The translations under genes were made by a program, and so were the position numbers. A stretch of 64,000 bases of DNA from Sphingomonas sp. LY54 (lineage in GTDB: Bacteria; Pseudomonadota; Alphaproteobacteria; Sphingomonadales; Sphingomonadaceae): contig NZ_CP141588.1 in the NCBI RefSeq assembly GCF_035594035.1, forward strand, positions 992,001 to 1,056,000. The letters run 5' to 3'. The notes beneath the pieces are model-generated. The model saw only the letters and a list, made by a program, of their open reading frames with translations. It was not told the origin of the DNA and made no database searches. Below are positions 26,476 through 36,383 of this stretch, piece after piece; position 1 is the first letter of the stretch; the number at the start of each line of letters is the position of its first letter.

Positions 26476-27809
26476 CAGGCGGCCTTCACCGCCTCGCAGA
26501 TGCTGTCGACCACTTCCTCAACCAGCGCATGGTCCTCGCCCTCCGCCATCACGCGGATCAGCGGCTCGGTGCCGGATTTCCGGATCACGAGGCGGCCGGT
26601 TCCCTGAAGACGCAATTCCGCCGAGGCAATCGCCGACTTGACCGCCTCCGCCTCGAGCGGCGCGCCCCTTTCGAAGCGCACGTTTTTTAGCAACTGCGGC
26701 AACGGCTCGAACTGGCGCAGCAATGTGCTCGCCGGCTGGCCGCTCTCGACCAGGCAGGCCAGCACCTGCAGCGCCGCCACCAGGCCGTCGCCCGTGGTCG
26801 AATAATCGGTGAGGATGATGTGGCCAGATTGCTCGCCCCCGACATTGAAGCCCTTCGCGCGCATCGTCTCGAGAACGTAGCGGTCGCCGACCTGGGTCCG
26901 TTCGAGGGTCAGCCCTTGGCCCGCCAGAAAGCGCTCGAGACCGAGGTTCGACATCACCGTCGCGACCAGCCCGCCGCCGCGCAATTTGCCGCGCTGATGC
27001 CAGGCCGACGCGATCAGCGCCATCAACTGGTCGCCGTCGACGACCTGGCCCTTCTCGTCGACCACGATCAGCCGGTCGGCATCGCCGTCGAGCGCGATGC
27101 CGATATTGGCGCCGGCCTCGACGACCGTCTTCTGAAGCAGGGCCGGCGCGGTGGACCCGCAGCCCTCGTTGATGTTGAGACCGTTGGGAGAAACTCCGAT
27201 CGCAATCACTTCGGCGCCGAGCTCCCACAGGGCGGCGGGCGCAACCTGATAGGCCGCGCCATTGGCGCAATCGACCACGACCTTGAGGCCGTCGAGCCGC
27301 AGCTCGTTCGGGAAGGTCGCCTTGGCGGCGTGGATATAGCGGCCGCGCGCATCCTCGATCTTGCGCGCCCGCCCGATCAGCGGAGAAGGCGCCAGCTGCG
27401 GCTCATGGTCGAGCAGCCGTTCGATCGCGCGCTCGTCCTCGTCGGACAATTTATATCCGTCCGGGCCGAACAATTTGATGCCGTTATCTTCGTACGGATT
27501 GTGGCTCGCCGAGACCATCACGCCGAGGTCCGCACGCATCGAATGGGCGAGCAGGGCCACGGCCGGCGTCGGCACCGGCCCGACCATGACGACATCCATG
27601 CCCACGCTGGTAAAGCCCGCGATCAGCGCCGATTCCATCATGTAGCCGGAAAGGCGGGTATCCTTGCCCACGACCACGCGGTGGCGATGGTCGCCGCGGA
27701 CGAAATGCGCGCCGGCCGCCTGGCCGACCCGCTGCGCCATCGCGGCGGTCATCGGCATCTGGTTGGTGCGGCCCCGGATCCCATCCGTGCCGAAAAATTT
27801 GCGAGTCAT
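26475..27809 (-). CDS. glmM: Phosphoglucosamine mutase
   Basis: A 444-residue enzyme converting glucosamine-6-P to glucosamine-1-P for UDP-GlcNAc, peptidoglycan and lipopolysaccharide. The phosphoserine loop SASHNP has Ser102, the metal-binding DGDADR is near residue 242, the sugar-binding GGEQSGHI is near residue 321 and the phosphate-binding [12 protein letters not shown] near 406. It is the first gene of a translationally coupled glmM-DUF1272-thiD run. Confidence 0.96.
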   Translation of the reverse strand: MTRKFFGTDGIRGRTNQMPMTAAMAQRVGQAAGAHFVRGDHRHRVVVGKDTRLSGYMMESALIAGFTSVGMDVVMVGPVPTPAVALLAHSMRADLGVMVSASHNPYEDNGIKLFGPDGYKLSDEDERAIERLLDHEPQLAPSPLIGRARKIEDARGRYIHAAKATFPNELRLDGLKVVVDCANGAAYQVAPAALWELGAEVIAIGVSPNGLNINEGCGSTAPALLQKTVVEAGANIGIALDGDADRLIVVDEKGQVVDGDQLMALIASAWHQRGKLRGGGLVATVMSNLGLERFLAGQGLTLERTQVGDRYVLETMRAKGFNVGGEQSGHIILTDYSTTGDGLVAALQVLACLVESGQPASTLLRQFEPLPQLLKNVRFERGAPLEAEAVKSAIASAELRLQGTGRLVIRKSGTEPLIRVMAEGEDHALVEEVVDSICEAVKAA

Positions 27810-27971
27810 CTGGTCCCAGCCCGTTAAATTTCACTTGCGGTATCCCGTACCGCTCTCAAGAGAGTGTGATAGCGGCATTCGTGTCGAAGAGCGATGCTTT
27901 TGAACGGCAGGGCGCCGGTCGGAGTTCGCGTCTTTTGGGAAATGCCACGGTCATTTGTTGAAGGGGCGCGT

Positions 27972-29261
27972 ATGTCACAACCAACCCGTATCCTGCTGGC
28001 GCTCGTCACCGGGCTCGCGCTCGGACTGCTCAGCGCCCGTACCGGCGGGGCCTGGGTTGGCACAGCGATTACGGTGGCCGAGCCGATCGGCGGCCTGTGG
28101 CTGAACGCCCTGCAGATGACGATCATTCCGCTGGTCGTGTCGCTGCTGATCACGGGCATCGCCGCCAGCATGGAGGCGGCCCGCGCCAGCCGTCTCGCCA
28201 CGCGCGCCATCATCCTCTTCCTAGTCCTTTTGTGGATTTCCTCGGGCTTCGCCGCCGTGGCGATCCCATTCTTCCTCGAGATATTCCCGATGCCGGTGGA
28301 CGCGGCTGCGGCGCTCCGGTCCGCACTCGCCACGTCCGAGCCAGTCGGGGCAGTGCCGGGCTTCGGCGATTTCCTGCGCTCGATCATCCCGAGCAACCCG
28401 ATCGCCGCCGCGGCCAACGACGCGATCCTCCCGCTGATCATCTTCACCGCGGTCTTCGCCTTCGCGCTGACTCGCCTTCCGGCCGAGCCGCGCGAGCAGC
28501 TCACCCGCTTCTTCCGCGCGGTATCGGACGTGATGCTGGTGATGATCGGCTGGATGCTCTGGCTGGCCCCGATCGGCGTTCTCGCCCTGGCCTATGTCGT
28601 CGGCGCCCGCGCCGGCACTGCCGCCTTCGGCGCGCTGCTTCATTATGTCGTGATCATCTCATCGGTCGGCATCGTCCTCTGGGCGCTGGCCGTACCGTTC
28701 GGCGTGATCGGCGGACGAGTGTCCTTCCGCCGGTTCCTGCGTGCGATCGGCCCGAGCCAGGCGGTGGCGATCAGCACCCAGTCCTCACTCGCATCGCTGC
28801 CCCCGATGCTGCGCGGCGCCGAGAGCCTGGGGGTCCCCGTCGCGGCGTCCGGCGTCGTCCTGCCGCTGGCGGTCGCGGTCTTCCGCTGGACGGGGCCCGC
28901 GATGAACTTCGGCGTCGCCCTCTACATTGCCCATTGGTATGGCATGGAGCTCGGGCCCGCCCAGATCTTCGCCGGAATCGCCGCCGGGGCGACCACCACC
29001 CTGGGTGCCGTGAGCCTTCCCGGCCAGGTCAGCTTCATCACCTCGATCGCCCCGATCTGCATGGTCATGGGGGTTCCGATCGAGGCGCTGGCGCTGCTGA
29101 TCGCCGTGGAAACGATTCCCGACATCTTCCGCACGCTCGGCAACGTCACCATGGACGTCGCCGCAACCGTGACGGTGACCCGGCGCACCGGCTTCATGGA
29201 AGGCGAGGCGATAACGGCGGAAGACAGGTTGCTTGCCGGCGAAGCGGCGCCGCACACCTGA
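27972..29261 (+). CDS. Dicarboxylate/amino acid:cation symporter
   Basis: A 429-residue inner-membrane carrier of the DAACS/GltP-type family. It has about eight hydrophobic helices, the serine-rich re-entrant loop STQSSLASLP (about residues 262-271), and late motifs FRWTGPAMNFGVALY and VMGVPIEALALLIAVE. Substrates would be C4-dicarboxylates or acidic amino acids with sodium or protons. ATG 27972 (AAGGGG upstream) is preferred; an in-frame start 78 bases earlier lacks a membrane-topology reason. It diverges from glmM across a 160-base spacer. Confidence 0.9.
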   Translation: MSQPTRILLALVTGLALGLLSARTGGAWVGTAITVAEPIGGLWLNALQMTIIPLVVSLLITGIAASMEAARASRLATRAIILFLVLLWISSGFAAVAIPFFLEIFPMPVDAAAALRSALATSEPVGAVPGFGDFLRSIIPSNPIAAAANDAILPLIIFTAVFAFALTRLPAEPREQLTRFFRAVSDVMLVMIGWMLWLAPIGVLALAYVVGARAGTAAFGALLHYVVIISSVGIVLWALAVPFGVIGGRVSFRRFLRAIGPSQAVAISTQSSLASLPPMLRGAESLGVPVAASGVVLPLAVAVFRWTGPAMNFGVALYIAHWYGMELGPAQIFAGIAAGATTTLGAVSLPGQVSFITSIAPICMVMGVPIEALALLIAVETIPDIFRTLGNVTMDVAATVTVTRRTGFMEGEAITAEDRLLAGEAAPHT

Positions 29262-29303
29262 GGACGGGCCGGCTTCGCCGGTCCCGCCTCGCGCCTGGAC
29301 TGG

Positions 29304-29579
29304 TTACTCGTCGCGCTTGCCGGAAGGTCCGGTCGCAGCCTCGTCGTGACCGCTCTTGTCGCTGTAGAAAGCGGCGGCAAACAGGCCGCAGCCGAGCAGG
29401 ACCGAGATGAAGACGCCGGCGATGGTGGCGACCACCATATGCAGCCGCAGCGGACCGTAGAGCGAGAGATACCATAGAGCCGCGGCGACCAGCACCACCC
29501 CCGACAGGGCGATCCAGCCCACCATGCGCTTGAATTCGCGGAGCGCGGATGTCTCGCGCTCACCCTTGATCTTGGTCAT
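29304..29579 (-). CDS. Small two-helix membrane protein
   Basis: A 91-residue protein with two hydrophobic helices (MVGWIALSGVVLVAAALWYLSL and MVVATIAGVFISVLLGCGLFAAAFY) flanked by charged tails. I recognise the general type as a common hypothetical in sphingomonads but know no function. It is convergent with the symporter gene. Confidence 0.75.
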   Translation of the reverse strand: MTKIKGERETSALREFKRMVGWIALSGVVLVAAALWYLSLYGPLRLHMVVATIAGVFISVLLGCGLFAAAFYSDKSGHDEAATGPSGKRDE

Positions 29580-29717
29580 TCGCCGGCCTTCCCGTGCTCG
29601 CCAGGCAATGTGAGGCGCCCGGCTCCGTCGCGCGGCGACGGATGCTCCATGCCTCTACGCCCGCGCTCCCGCAGCGTACAGGGCGGTATTTACCCTAGGG
29701 TGTTTACCGGAGGCGCG

Positions 29718-31250
29718 TCAGCGCCCTCGGAACAGGCCGCCGAGCAATCCGCGCACGATCTGGCCGGCGATGCGGTTTGTGACCTGGCGCTGCACCGAGC
29801 GGCCGACTTGGCGCATCATATCCTCGTGCAGCGGCCGATCGCGCCCCGCCTGGCGTTCCGCCCGCGCCCGTTCCTTCTCCGCTCGCTGAGCGGCCGTTTC
29901 CGCCTCTTTCTGCGCCTTCTGCGCCGCTGCCGCGTCGGCTGCGGCGGATGCCCGCGCGGCGAGGATCTCCTCGGCGCTCTCGCGGTCGAGCGGCGTCTCG
30001 TACTGACCCGCCACCGGAGATGTCGCGCGGATCACCGTCCGCTCCTCGGTGCGGAGCGGCCCGAGCCGCGACCGCGGGGGCTTTATCAAAGTCCGCTGGA
30101 CGGGGCTTGGCGCGCCGTCCGCGCCGAGCAAGGACACCAAAGCCTCGCCGGTGCGCAATTCCGTGATTACGCTTTCGACCGCGAAGGCGGGATTGGGCCG
30201 GAACGTCTCGGCCGCCGCCTTGACCGCCTTCTGGTCCTTCGGCGTGAAGGCGCGCAATGCGTGCTGCACCCGGTTGCCGAGCTGGCCGGCAATATCCTCG
30301 GGAATATCGATCGGATTCTGGGTGACGAAATAGACGCCCACCCCCTTCGACCGGATCAGCCGCACGACCTGCTCGACCTTGTCGAGCAGCGCCTTCGGCG
30401 CGTCCTCGAACAGCAGATGCGCCTCGTCGAAGAAGAAGACGAGCTTGGGCCGCTCTGGATCGCCGATCTCGGGGAGCTCCTCGAACAGCTCCGAAAGGAG
30501 CCACAACAGGAAGGTCGCGTAGAGCTTCGGGCTCGCCATCAATTTGTCGGCGGCCAGCACGTTGACGAAGCCGCGCCCAGCCTCGTCGATGCGCATCAGG
30601 TCCGCGATGGCAAGGGCCGGCTCGCCGAAGAAAAGGCTGCCGCCCTGGCCCTCGAGCTGGAGCAATTGGCGCTGGATCGTGCCGACGGTGGCCTTCGCGA
30701 CATTGCCGTAGGTCGTGGCGAGCTCCGCGGCATGCTCGGCGACATAGGTCAGGATCGCCTGCAGATCGTCGAGGTCGAGGAGAAGGAGGCCCTGCTCGTC
30801 GGCGATGCGGAATGCGATGGCGAGCACGCCCTCCTGGGTGTCGTTGAGCCCCATCAGCCGCGCGAGCAGCAGCGGTCCCATCTCGGAGACGGTGGTCCGG
30901 ATCGGATGCCCCTGCTCCCCGAACAGATCCCACAAGACGACCGACGGCGCCTCATAGGCGTAATCGCTCTCGCCCACCTCCTGCGCGCGCTGCGTCATCG
31001 CCGCATGGGCCTTGTCCATCGGCGAGCCGGGCATGGCGACACCGGCAAGGTCGCCTTTGACGTCGGCAAGGAAGACTGGCGTCCCCGCCTTGGCAAAGCC
31101 CTCGGCCAATCCCTGCAGCGTCACCGTCTTGCCGGTGCCGGTCGCGCCGGCGATGAGGCCGTGGCGATTGGCGCGATTGAGAAGCAGGCACTGCGGCCCT
31201 TCCTCCGAACGTCCGACGAGAAGGGAATCGTCCACGGCTTGCTCCTGCAT
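29718..31250 (-). CDS. HerA-like ATPase of the YjgR/DUF853 family
   Basis: A 510-residue ATPase. Walker A GATGTGKT is at residues 35-42, Walker [14 protein letters not shown] near 247, and there is a long alanine/glutamate-rich coiled-coil tail (about 425-490) ending in a basic, glycine-rich segment [13 protein letters not shown]. Family members belong to the HerA-FtsK superfamily; their cellular role is not established, though DNA translocation or nucleic-acid processing is suspected. The start at 31250 is preferred because the conserved domain begins within ten residues. Confidence 0.87.
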   Translation of the reverse strand: MQEQAVDDSLLVGRSEEGPQCLLLNRANRHGLIAGATGTGKTVTLQGLAEGFAKAGTPVFLADVKGDLAGVAMPGSPMDKAHAAMTQRAQEVGESDYAYEAPSVVLWDLFGEQGHPIRTTVSEMGPLLLARLMGLNDTQEGVLAIAFRIADEQGLLLLDLDDLQAILTYVAEHAAELATTYGNVAKATVGTIQRQLLQLEGQGGSLFFGEPALAIADLMRIDEAGRGFVNVLAADKLMASPKLYATFLLWLLSELFEELPEIGDPERPKLVFFFDEAHLLFEDAPKALLDKVEQVVRLIRSKGVGVYFVTQNPIDIPEDIAGQLGNRVQHALRAFTPKDQKAVKAAAETFRPNPAFAVESVITELRTGEALVSLLGADGAPSPVQRTLIKPPRSRLGPLRTEERTVIRATSPVAGQYETPLDRESAEEILAARASAAADAAAAQKAQKEAETAAQRAEKERARAERQAGRDRPLHEDMMRQVGRSVQRQVTNRIAGQIVRGLLGGLFRGR

Positions 31251-31317
31251 TTGGTCGCCCCCGACCAACCACAGCCGTCCGTGCGGCGCAAGCGGCCCGC
31301 CGGATCGCGCCAGGCAC

Positions 31318-31347
31318 AAAAAAAGGGCCTCCCGAAGGAGGCCCTTT
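31318..31347 (-). terminator. Terminator of rplQ
   Basis: On the minus strand AAAGGGCCTCC pairs with GGAGGCCCTTT around a four-base TTCG-type loop and runs into a string of seven T, 24 bases after the rplQ stop codon. Confidence 0.9.
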
Positions 31348-31371
31348 CTATCTCTCAGGCGAGAAGCGCGC

Positions 31372-31794
31372 TCAGGCGGCTTCGGCCTCGAACTCGTCGG
31401 CCATCACCGGGCCCGAATCCTGGCCCTTGGCGGTGACGTCGCGGTCGACCAGTTCGATGATCGCGATCGGGGCGGCGTCCGAAGCGCGGATGCCGGCCTT
31501 GATGATACGGGCATAGCCGCCGTTGCGGTCCGCGTAGCGGGTCGCGAGCACGTCGAACAGCTTCTTGAGCTGGGTCTCGTCGAGCAGGCGGGCATGGGCG
31601 AGGCGGCGGTTGGAGAGGCCGCCCTTCTTGGCGAGCGTGATCAGCTTCTCGACATAGGGGCGAAGCTCCTTCGCCTTGGCGGTCGTGGTGGTGATCTGCT
31701 CATGCTTGATGAGGGCAGCCGCCATGTTGCGGAACAGGGCCGCACGATGGCTGGAGGTACGCTGCAGCTTGCGGCCGGCGACGCGATGACGCAT
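31372..31794 (-). CDS. rplQ: Ribosomal protein L17
   Basis: A 140-residue large-subunit protein; [20 protein letters not shown] and the KLITLAKKG motif are diagnostic. Length is typical for alphaproteobacteria (a short C-terminal extension relative to E. coli). It is usually next to rpoA; here it has a separate leader and its own terminator and is divergent from rplM-rpsI. Confidence 0.97.
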   Translation of the reverse strand: MRHRVAGRKLQRTSSHRAALFRNMAAALIKHEQITTTTAKAKELRPYVEKLITLAKKGGLSNRRLAHARLLDETQLKKLFDVLATRYADRNGGYARIIKAGIRASDAAPIAIIELVDRDVTAKGQDSGPVMADEFEAEAA

Positions 31795-32120
31795 GTCTTC
31801 TTTCCTTCGTTCGTCCCGGGGCCGTCTTACGGAGATCCCCGGACCAGGCGATGAAACGGGGCACCGCCAAGACCCCTAAACAGCAAGGCGGAGCCGCAGC
31901 CCCGCCCTCTTGCGCGCCCCAAAAGACCATATGGCGCACGGAGTCAAGGCGTTTGGGCGGACGCAGGAGCGGGATCGAGTGGTGCAAAACTGTAGAGGTA
32001 ATATTTTACCTTCCGGGAAACCCGCCGAAACATTGACTTTCCGACGCCTCATTGGCATTTGGCCGTCACCAGCGCCGCTCGGATTCGGGCGGCGCAGTTC
32101 ATTTCAAGAGGTCATGCCCC
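31795..32120. other. Divergent leader region between rplQ and rplM
   Basis: These 326 bases contain no convincing gene. On the rplQ side there is a GC-rich hairpin (GGCGGGGC/GCTCCGCC, 31887-31906) within the likely leader. In the AT-rich middle is the inverted repeat AGGTAA-TATT-TTACCT (31996-32011). On the rplM side, TTGACT at 32033-32038 is the best -35 candidate, with a weak -10. The region must hold both promoters. Confidence 0.6.
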
Positions 32121-32600
32121 ATGAAGGCGCTGATGAAGACCACCAAGTCGGCCAAGCCGGCCGAGGTGGAGAAGAAGTGGCATCTGATCGATGCCGACGG
32201 GCTGGTGGTCGGGCGTCTCGCCACGATCGTAGCCAATCTCCTGCGCGGCAAGCACAAGCCGAGCTACACCCCGCACGTTGATTGCGGCGACCACGTCGTC
32301 ATCATCAACTCGGACAAGGTGCGCTTCACCGGCAAGAAGCTGCAGGACAAGGTCTATTACAAGCACACCGGCTATGCGGGCGGCATCAAGTCGATCACCG
32401 CCGGCAAGGTGCTTGAAGGCCGCTTCCCCGAGCGCGTGCTCGAGAAGGCGATCGAGCGCATGATCCCGCGCGGCCCGCTCGGCCGCGACCAGATGCGCGC
32501 CCTGCACCTCTATAACGGCACCGAGCATCCGCACGGCGGCCAGAACCCCGAAATCCTCGACGTCGCGGGCATGAACCGCAAGAACAAGGTGGGTGCCTAA
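32121..32600 (+). CDS. rplM: Ribosomal protein L13
   Basis: A 159-residue large-subunit protein with [40 protein letters not shown] and the MIPRGPLG motif. ATG 32121 is chosen (MKALMKTTK) because AAGAGG is nine bases upstream; an ATG twelve bases later is possible. Its stop overlaps the rpsI start (TAATG). Confidence 0.97.
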   Translation: MKALMKTTKSAKPAEVEKKWHLIDADGLVVGRLATIVANLLRGKHKPSYTPHVDCGDHVVIINSDKVRFTGKKLQDKVYYKHTGYAGGIKSITAGKVLEGRFPERVLEKAIERMIPRGPLGRDQMRALHLYNGTEHPHGGQNPEILDVAGMNRKNKVGA

Positions 32601-33163
32601 TGTCTGATACCCGTCAGTCCCTTTCCGATCTCGCGGCGCTGACCGAGGGCCAGGAAGCTGCTCCGGCCGCCGCCGCGCCGGCGCCTGCCGCTCCGATCCC
32701 CGGCTCCGAGGACAATGGCGTTTCGACGCAGGGTCCGCAGATGGAAGCCGTTCTGCGCGAGCAGCAGCTCGACAAGCAGGGCCGCGCTTATGCGACCGGC
32801 CGCCGCAAGGACGCCGTCGCCCGCGTTTGGCTGAAGCCCGGCACCGGCAAGATCACGATCAACGGCCGCGACCAGGAAGTGTATTTCGCACGTCCGACGC
32901 TGCGCCTCGTGATCAACCAGGTGTTCGACATCACCGAGCGCCGCGACCAGTATGACGTCGTCGCCACCGTCAAGGGCGGCGGCCTCTCCGGCCAGGCCGG
33001 CGCGGTCAAGCACGGCATCAGCCAGGCGCTGACCCGCTACGAGCCGACGCTGCGCACCACGGTGAAGCGCGCCGGCTTCCTGACCCGCGATCCGCGCGTC
33101 GTCGAGCGTAAGAAGTACGGCCGCGCCAAGGCTCGCCGCAGCTTCCAGTTCTCGAAGCGCTAA
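32600..33163 (+). CDS. rpsI: Ribosomal protein S9
   Basis: A 187-residue small-subunit protein. The conserved core begins near residue 63 ([19 protein letters not shown]) and ends in the classic basic tail RRSFQFSKR that reaches the decoding centre. The first 60 or so residues, rich in alanine, proline and glutamate, are an extension known from alphaproteobacterial S9. Translationally coupled to rplM. Confidence 0.97.
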   Translation: MSDTRQSLSDLAALTEGQEAAPAAAAPAPAAPIPGSEDNGVSTQGPQMEAVLREQQLDKQGRAYATGRRKDAVARVWLKPGTGKITINGRDQEVYFARPTLRLVINQVFDITERRDQYDVVATVKGGGLSGQAGAVKHGISQALTRYEPTLRTTVKRAGFLTRDPRVVERKKYGRAKARRSFQFSKR

Positions 33164-33188
33164 TACGCCTCAGGCTGTACACGAAATC

Positions 33189-33220
33189 GGGCGGTCCGGA
33201 GCTTCCGGGCCGCCCTTTTT
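33189..33220 (+). terminator. Terminator of rplM-rpsI
   Basis: GGGCGGTCCGGA pairs with TCCGGGCCGCCC around a three-base loop (one wobble) and is followed by five T. Confidence 0.9.
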
Positions 33221-33324
33221 CGTGTCCGTAACGGACGTTTTTCGCCGCTTGACCGTCGCCTTGCCGGCCTGAAACTATGGCGGCAGCGGGACGCTTTCCG
33301 TCCTGCCACATCGGGAGACCAGAG

Positions 33325-33435
33325 ATGTTGGAACCCAAGAACCCCAACGACGATCCGCTCCGCAAGACGCCGACCGACACCGAGAAGAAAAGCGATCCGA
33401 ACAAAAGCGGGTCGTCCGAGAAGAAACCCCAATAA
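33325..33435 (+). CDS. 36-residue hydrophilic microprotein
   Basis: Starts at ATG 33325 after GGGAG. The peptide (MLEPKNPNDDPLRKTPTDTE and a lysine/serine-rich end, KKPQ) is rich in Lys, Asp, Pro and Ser, so likely disordered. Codon use is like the neighbours. A large palindromic hairpin (33443-33470) follows. Function unknown; too short to place in a family. Confidence 0.5.
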   Translation: MLEPKNPNDDPLRKTPTDTEKKSDPNKSGSSEKKPQ

Positions 33436-33442
33436 GCCGCAG

Positions 33443-33470
33443 CGCCGCCGGTTACGCGAAACCGGCGGCG
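33443..33470. terminator. Palindromic hairpin between convergent genes
   Basis: CGCCGCCGGTT and AACCGGCGGCG form an eleven-base-pair perfect stem with a six-base loop, between the microprotein (stop 33435) and the histidine kinase (stop 33478). It can terminate in either direction but lacks a good T run. Confidence 0.5.
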
Positions 33471-33477
33471 TCTCGCC

Positions 33478-34956
33478 CTAGCCGAGCTCGGCGATCTCCG
33501 CTGCGCAGGCGGCCGCTGGCAGCCGCAGGAAGAAGACCGTCCCCCCGCCCGGATTGGCCTCCGCCCAGATGCGTCCGCCATGGGCCTCGACGATCGTGCG
33601 GCTGATCGAGAGGCCAATTCCCATCCCTTCCTCGCGGCCCGACGTGAACGGCTCGAACAACGTCTCTGCAATCTCGGGCGCGATGCCGGCGCCGCTGTCG
33701 CGCACCAGGATCTCGACGAACCCGCGTCGTTCGGCGGCCGCAATTTCGAGCTTCCGGCAGGGCGCGTTCTGCATCGCCTGCAGCGCGTTGCGCACGAGAT
33801 TCAGCATCACCTGCTGCAACTGGATCGGATCGGCCTCCACCGCCAGCGTGGGCGGAACGTCTAGCTGGATATCCAGTCCGCTTTCGTCGAGCCCGACCAG
33901 GGCCAGGCCCATCGCCTCCTCGACCGCCTCCCCGAGCGGTACCGCGCGGGTGCAGACCTCGCCCCGCTCGGTCATCGCCCGCAGCCGCCGGATTACGTCG
34001 CCGGCCCGCAGCGCGCTCGCATGTGCGCCCTTCATGCCCTCCAGCAACAGACCCTCGCGGTCCTCGCCTCCGGACTCGAGCAGGCGCTGGCACCCGACCA
34101 GATAGGAGGTGACCGCCGTCAGCGGCTGGTTGAGCTCATGTGCAAGCGTCGAGGCCATCGTGCCCATCGCGCTCACCCGGGAGACGTGGATCAGTTCGGA
34201 CTGGAGCTGCTGCACCTTCTGCTCGGCGGTCCTCTTCTCGGTGAGATCGACGAGCGCGCCCACCGCCCTGATCGCCGCGCCATTGTCGTCGCGGATGATG
34301 AAGCAGCGCTCGTAGATGATCGCATATTCGCCGTCGGCGCGCCGCAATCGATATTCGTCCGACCAATAGGTCGCGCGGCTCGCCAATGCCCGCGCCAGAC
34401 CGGCTGCCACCCGTTCGCGATCATGGGGGTGCAGTCGCTCCTGCCACCAGTCGATCGGGTGATGCGCAGTGTCGTCGGTGCCGGTAAAACCACGTGCCGT
34501 CTGGCTCCAATGGATGTCGTTCGCCGGGATATCCCAGTCCCAGATGATATCGTTGGTCGCCTGCGCGGCCAGCTCGAACCGTTCCTGGGTCTCCTGAAGC
34601 GCCGCCTCGGCGAGCTGCCGCTGCGTGACATCTCGAAAGAAAATGCCGATCCCGTCGCCGAACGGGTGGAAGCGCAATTCCAGCCACAACTCGCGCCGCC
34701 CGACATGATGATGGCTCATCGTCCGCGCGACCCGTTGGGCCATCGCCTCGTGCAGTAGCCGGCCGACCTTGTCGCGTTCGCGGCCGGGCCATGCCTCCCA
34801 GACGGTCCGCCCGACGATCGCATCGGCGGTCCGTCCATCGACCCGCAGCGCTTCCGTGTTGAGGCGCACGATGCGGAAATCGGCGTCGAGAAGAATGAAG
34901 CCGATGTTCATGCTGTTGAGAAGGTCGCGCAACTGGTCCTGCGTCACGTTCAACAC
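33478..34956 (-). CDS. PAS-domain sensor histidine kinase
   Basis: A 492-residue soluble kinase of FixL-like layout. Two PAS domains (about residues 5-115 and 128-250) are followed by a dimerisation helix with the H-box TLAHELNQP (His273) and an ATPase domain with LVRNALQAM (N box), DSGAGI (G1), EPFTSGREEGMGIGLSIS (F/G2). There is no transmembrane segment, so it should sense an intracellular signal such as redox, light or small ligands. No response regulator is adjacent. The sensed cue and partner are unknown. Confidence 0.92.
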   Translation of the reverse strand: MLNVTQDQLRDLLNSMNIGFILLDADFRIVRLNTEALRVDGRTADAIVGRTVWEAWPGRERDKVGRLLHEAMAQRVARTMSHHHVGRRELWLELRFHPFGDGIGIFFRDVTQRQLAEAALQETQERFELAAQATNDIIWDWDIPANDIHWSQTARGFTGTDDTAHHPIDWWQERLHPHDRERVAAGLARALASRATYWSDEYRLRRADGEYAIIYERCFIIRDDNGAAIRAVGALVDLTEKRTAEQKVQQLQSELIHVSRVSAMGTMASTLAHELNQPLTAVTSYLVGCQRLLESGGEDREGLLLEGMKGAHASALRAGDVIRRLRAMTERGEVCTRAVPLGEAVEEAMGLALVGLDESGLDIQLDVPPTLAVEADPIQLQQVMLNLVRNALQAMQNAPCRKLEIAAAERRGFVEILVRDSGAGIAPEIAETLFEPFTSGREEGMGIGLSISRTIVEAHGGRIWAEANPGGGTVFFLRLPAAACAAEIAELG

Positions 34957-35070
34957 TTGCGGCAGCTCCCGTCTCGACCTCGCCCGCGCGTTCTAGCCCA
35001 AAGTGCGCAGGCGACGCACTACCCTCGATAGCGCCGCGCGTGCGGTCATTACGGTCGCACGTCGAGCAGC

Positions 35071-35095
35071 GGAACCGCGGGCCGAGGGGACGGTT
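35071..35095 (+). promoter_or_regulatory. Weak EcfG-like promoter candidate
   Basis: GGAAC at 35071-35075, sixteen bases, then GGTT at 35092-35095; the alphaproteobacterial general-stress consensus is GGAAC-N16/17-CGTT. It lies 26 bases ahead of the 57-residue ORF at 35121. One -10 mismatch, so low confidence. Confidence 0.3.
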
Positions 35096-35120
35096 GTGCC
35101 TGCTTCAGATTGGACAGGAC

Positions 35121-35294
35121 ATGGACACGATCGTCGACTATTTCGCCCACCGTGCCGGGGAGGAATTCTTTCACTCCGGACGGGCGGCCACCGATGAGGC
35201 GCGGACCGCGCACCGCCGGCGCGCCGAGCGTTACGCGAACCTGGTCTGGGCAGCGCGCGGCGCTCCGCGAAACCCTATTCGCCGCTCCCTCTGA
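35121..35294 (+). CDS. 57-residue conserved-type small protein
   Basis: Starts MDTIVDYFAHRAGEEFFHSG with GGACAGG upstream, and ends in an arginine-rich tail. The pattern YFxxRAxEE...A.T...ARTAHRRRAERYANL resembles a widespread small helical protein type in sphingomonads (charged helix of repeated Ala/Arg/Glu). Cytosolic; function unknown. An upstream in-frame start at 35040 is less plausible because it lacks a ribosome binding site. Confidence 0.6.
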   Translation: MDTIVDYFAHRAGEEFFHSGRAATDEARTAHRRRAERYANLVWAARGAPRNPIRRSL

Positions 35295-35347
35295 TCGGCA
35301 AAGGGCGGCGCACAAGCGGCGGCACAATCCGGATCTCGGTCCACGCG

Positions 35348-36133
35348 TCATGCGGTGGCTTGCAGATCCTTGAGGAAGCTGCGGATGCGCCGCGCGTTCG
35401 TGCCGACATCGCTCTGGCCGACCTGGCTGATCGACCGCATGTCGACGATCGAGCCGCCCGCCATGTCGTCGCGGACGCGCGCGACGACATTGTCCTTGAA
35501 GCGAAAGAACAGGCTCGTATCGACCGCCTCGACGATGCCGGTGCGCGGATCGACGGTGGCGATCTCCCATCCCCGCTCGCGCATCAGGGCCTCGATCCGG
35601 CTCACGGTCTCGGCCTTGCTCCAGGGCACGCGCAGGCTCTTGAGATCGCCATATTCCTGGGCATGGATGGCGCGCCAGCGCTCGCGCGGAGTCAGCCGCG
35701 CCAGCGCCGGCCGACCGAGATCGGGGATGTAGGCGAGATTGTCGTCGCGCACCCGCAGCCGGTAGAAGCTCGGCGGGTCGTCGAGATTGGTCGTGATATC
35801 GTGGATCGGCGCTACGCTGCGCGCCGTCGTCACCATGCTGCCGAGATAGAAGACATAGCCGAGCGCGACGATCAGCGCGATGAGGTTCAGCCACACCAGC
35901 GCATGCATCCCGCTGCGCCCAGCGAGCACCAATGCGATCAGCGCGAGCACCGCACCTGCGATCGCGGCGAAGAACATATATTCGAGCAAGGCGAAGCCGG
36001 TGCGGAAATGCCACATGCCCTGCCCGCTGCCGATCGCGGCGACCAGCGCCACGAAAACCGCACCGAGGCTCAGGATGGCGGCGATCCAGGACAGCCGCTG
36101 CGTCAGTTGTCGTCTCCGAAGCGCGTCCGCCAT
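35348..36133 (-). CDS. DUF1499 membrane protein
   Basis: A 261-residue protein. Three hydrophobic helices in the first 110 residues (ILSLGAVFVALVAAIG; YMFFAAIAGAVLALIALVLA; LNLIALIVALGYVFYLG) precede a soluble DUF1499 domain containing RIEALMRERGWEI, IVEAVDTSLFFRFKDN and the end VGTNARRIRSFLKDL. The family is widespread and its role unknown. Start MADALRRRQ at 36133 chosen; an upstream ATG adds 13 non-conserved residues. Confidence 0.85.
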   Translation of the reverse strand: MADALRRRQLTQRLSWIAAILSLGAVFVALVAAIGSGQGMWHFRTGFALLEYMFFAAIAGAVLALIALVLAGRSGMHALVWLNLIALIVALGYVFYLGSMVTTARSVAPIHDITTNLDDPPSFYRLRVRDDNLAYIPDLGRPALARLTPRERWRAIHAQEYGDLKSLRVPWSKAETVSRIEALMRERGWEIATVDPRTGIVEAVDTSLFFRFKDNVVARVRDDMAGGSIVDMRSISQVGQSDVGTNARRIRSFLKDLQATA

Positions 36134-36222
36134 CGTTCGACTCCCTGCCGTTCCGGCCGAGTGTGATCCCAACCATGGCTCTCGACAAGCCCCGCGCCGC
36201 TTTCTAGATAGCGGGCCAAGGC

Positions 36223-36296
36223 GCGGGTATGATGTAATGGTAGCCTGTCAGCTTCCCAAGCTGAACGCGCGGGTTCGATTCCCGCTACCCGCTCCA
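36223..36296 (+). tRNA. tRNA-Gly (anticodon CCC)
   Basis: Cloverleaf with acceptor GCGGGTA/TACCCGC, anticodon stem TCAGC/GCTGA and loop TTCCCAA giving CCC, T arm around GGGTTCGATTCCC, encoded 3' CCA. Length 74 bases. Confidence 0.97.
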
Positions 36297-36323
36297 ACAA
36301 ATCCGTGACGCACGGGCGCTCCC

Positions 36324-36348
36324 GGAACCTCATCGCATCGCCGGCATC
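36324..36348 (+). promoter_or_regulatory. ECF-type promoter motif, copy 1
   Basis: GGAACCTC at 36324-36331, eleven bases, then GGCATC at 36343-36348. The identical bipartite word with identical spacing occurs again at 37266-37290. GGAAC is the standard ECF -35 element. It lies 36 bases ahead of the DUF4142 start at 36384. Confidence 0.6.
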
Positions 36349-36383
36349 AAATCCACGCGGTCCCACCGGGCCGGGAGGAGATA

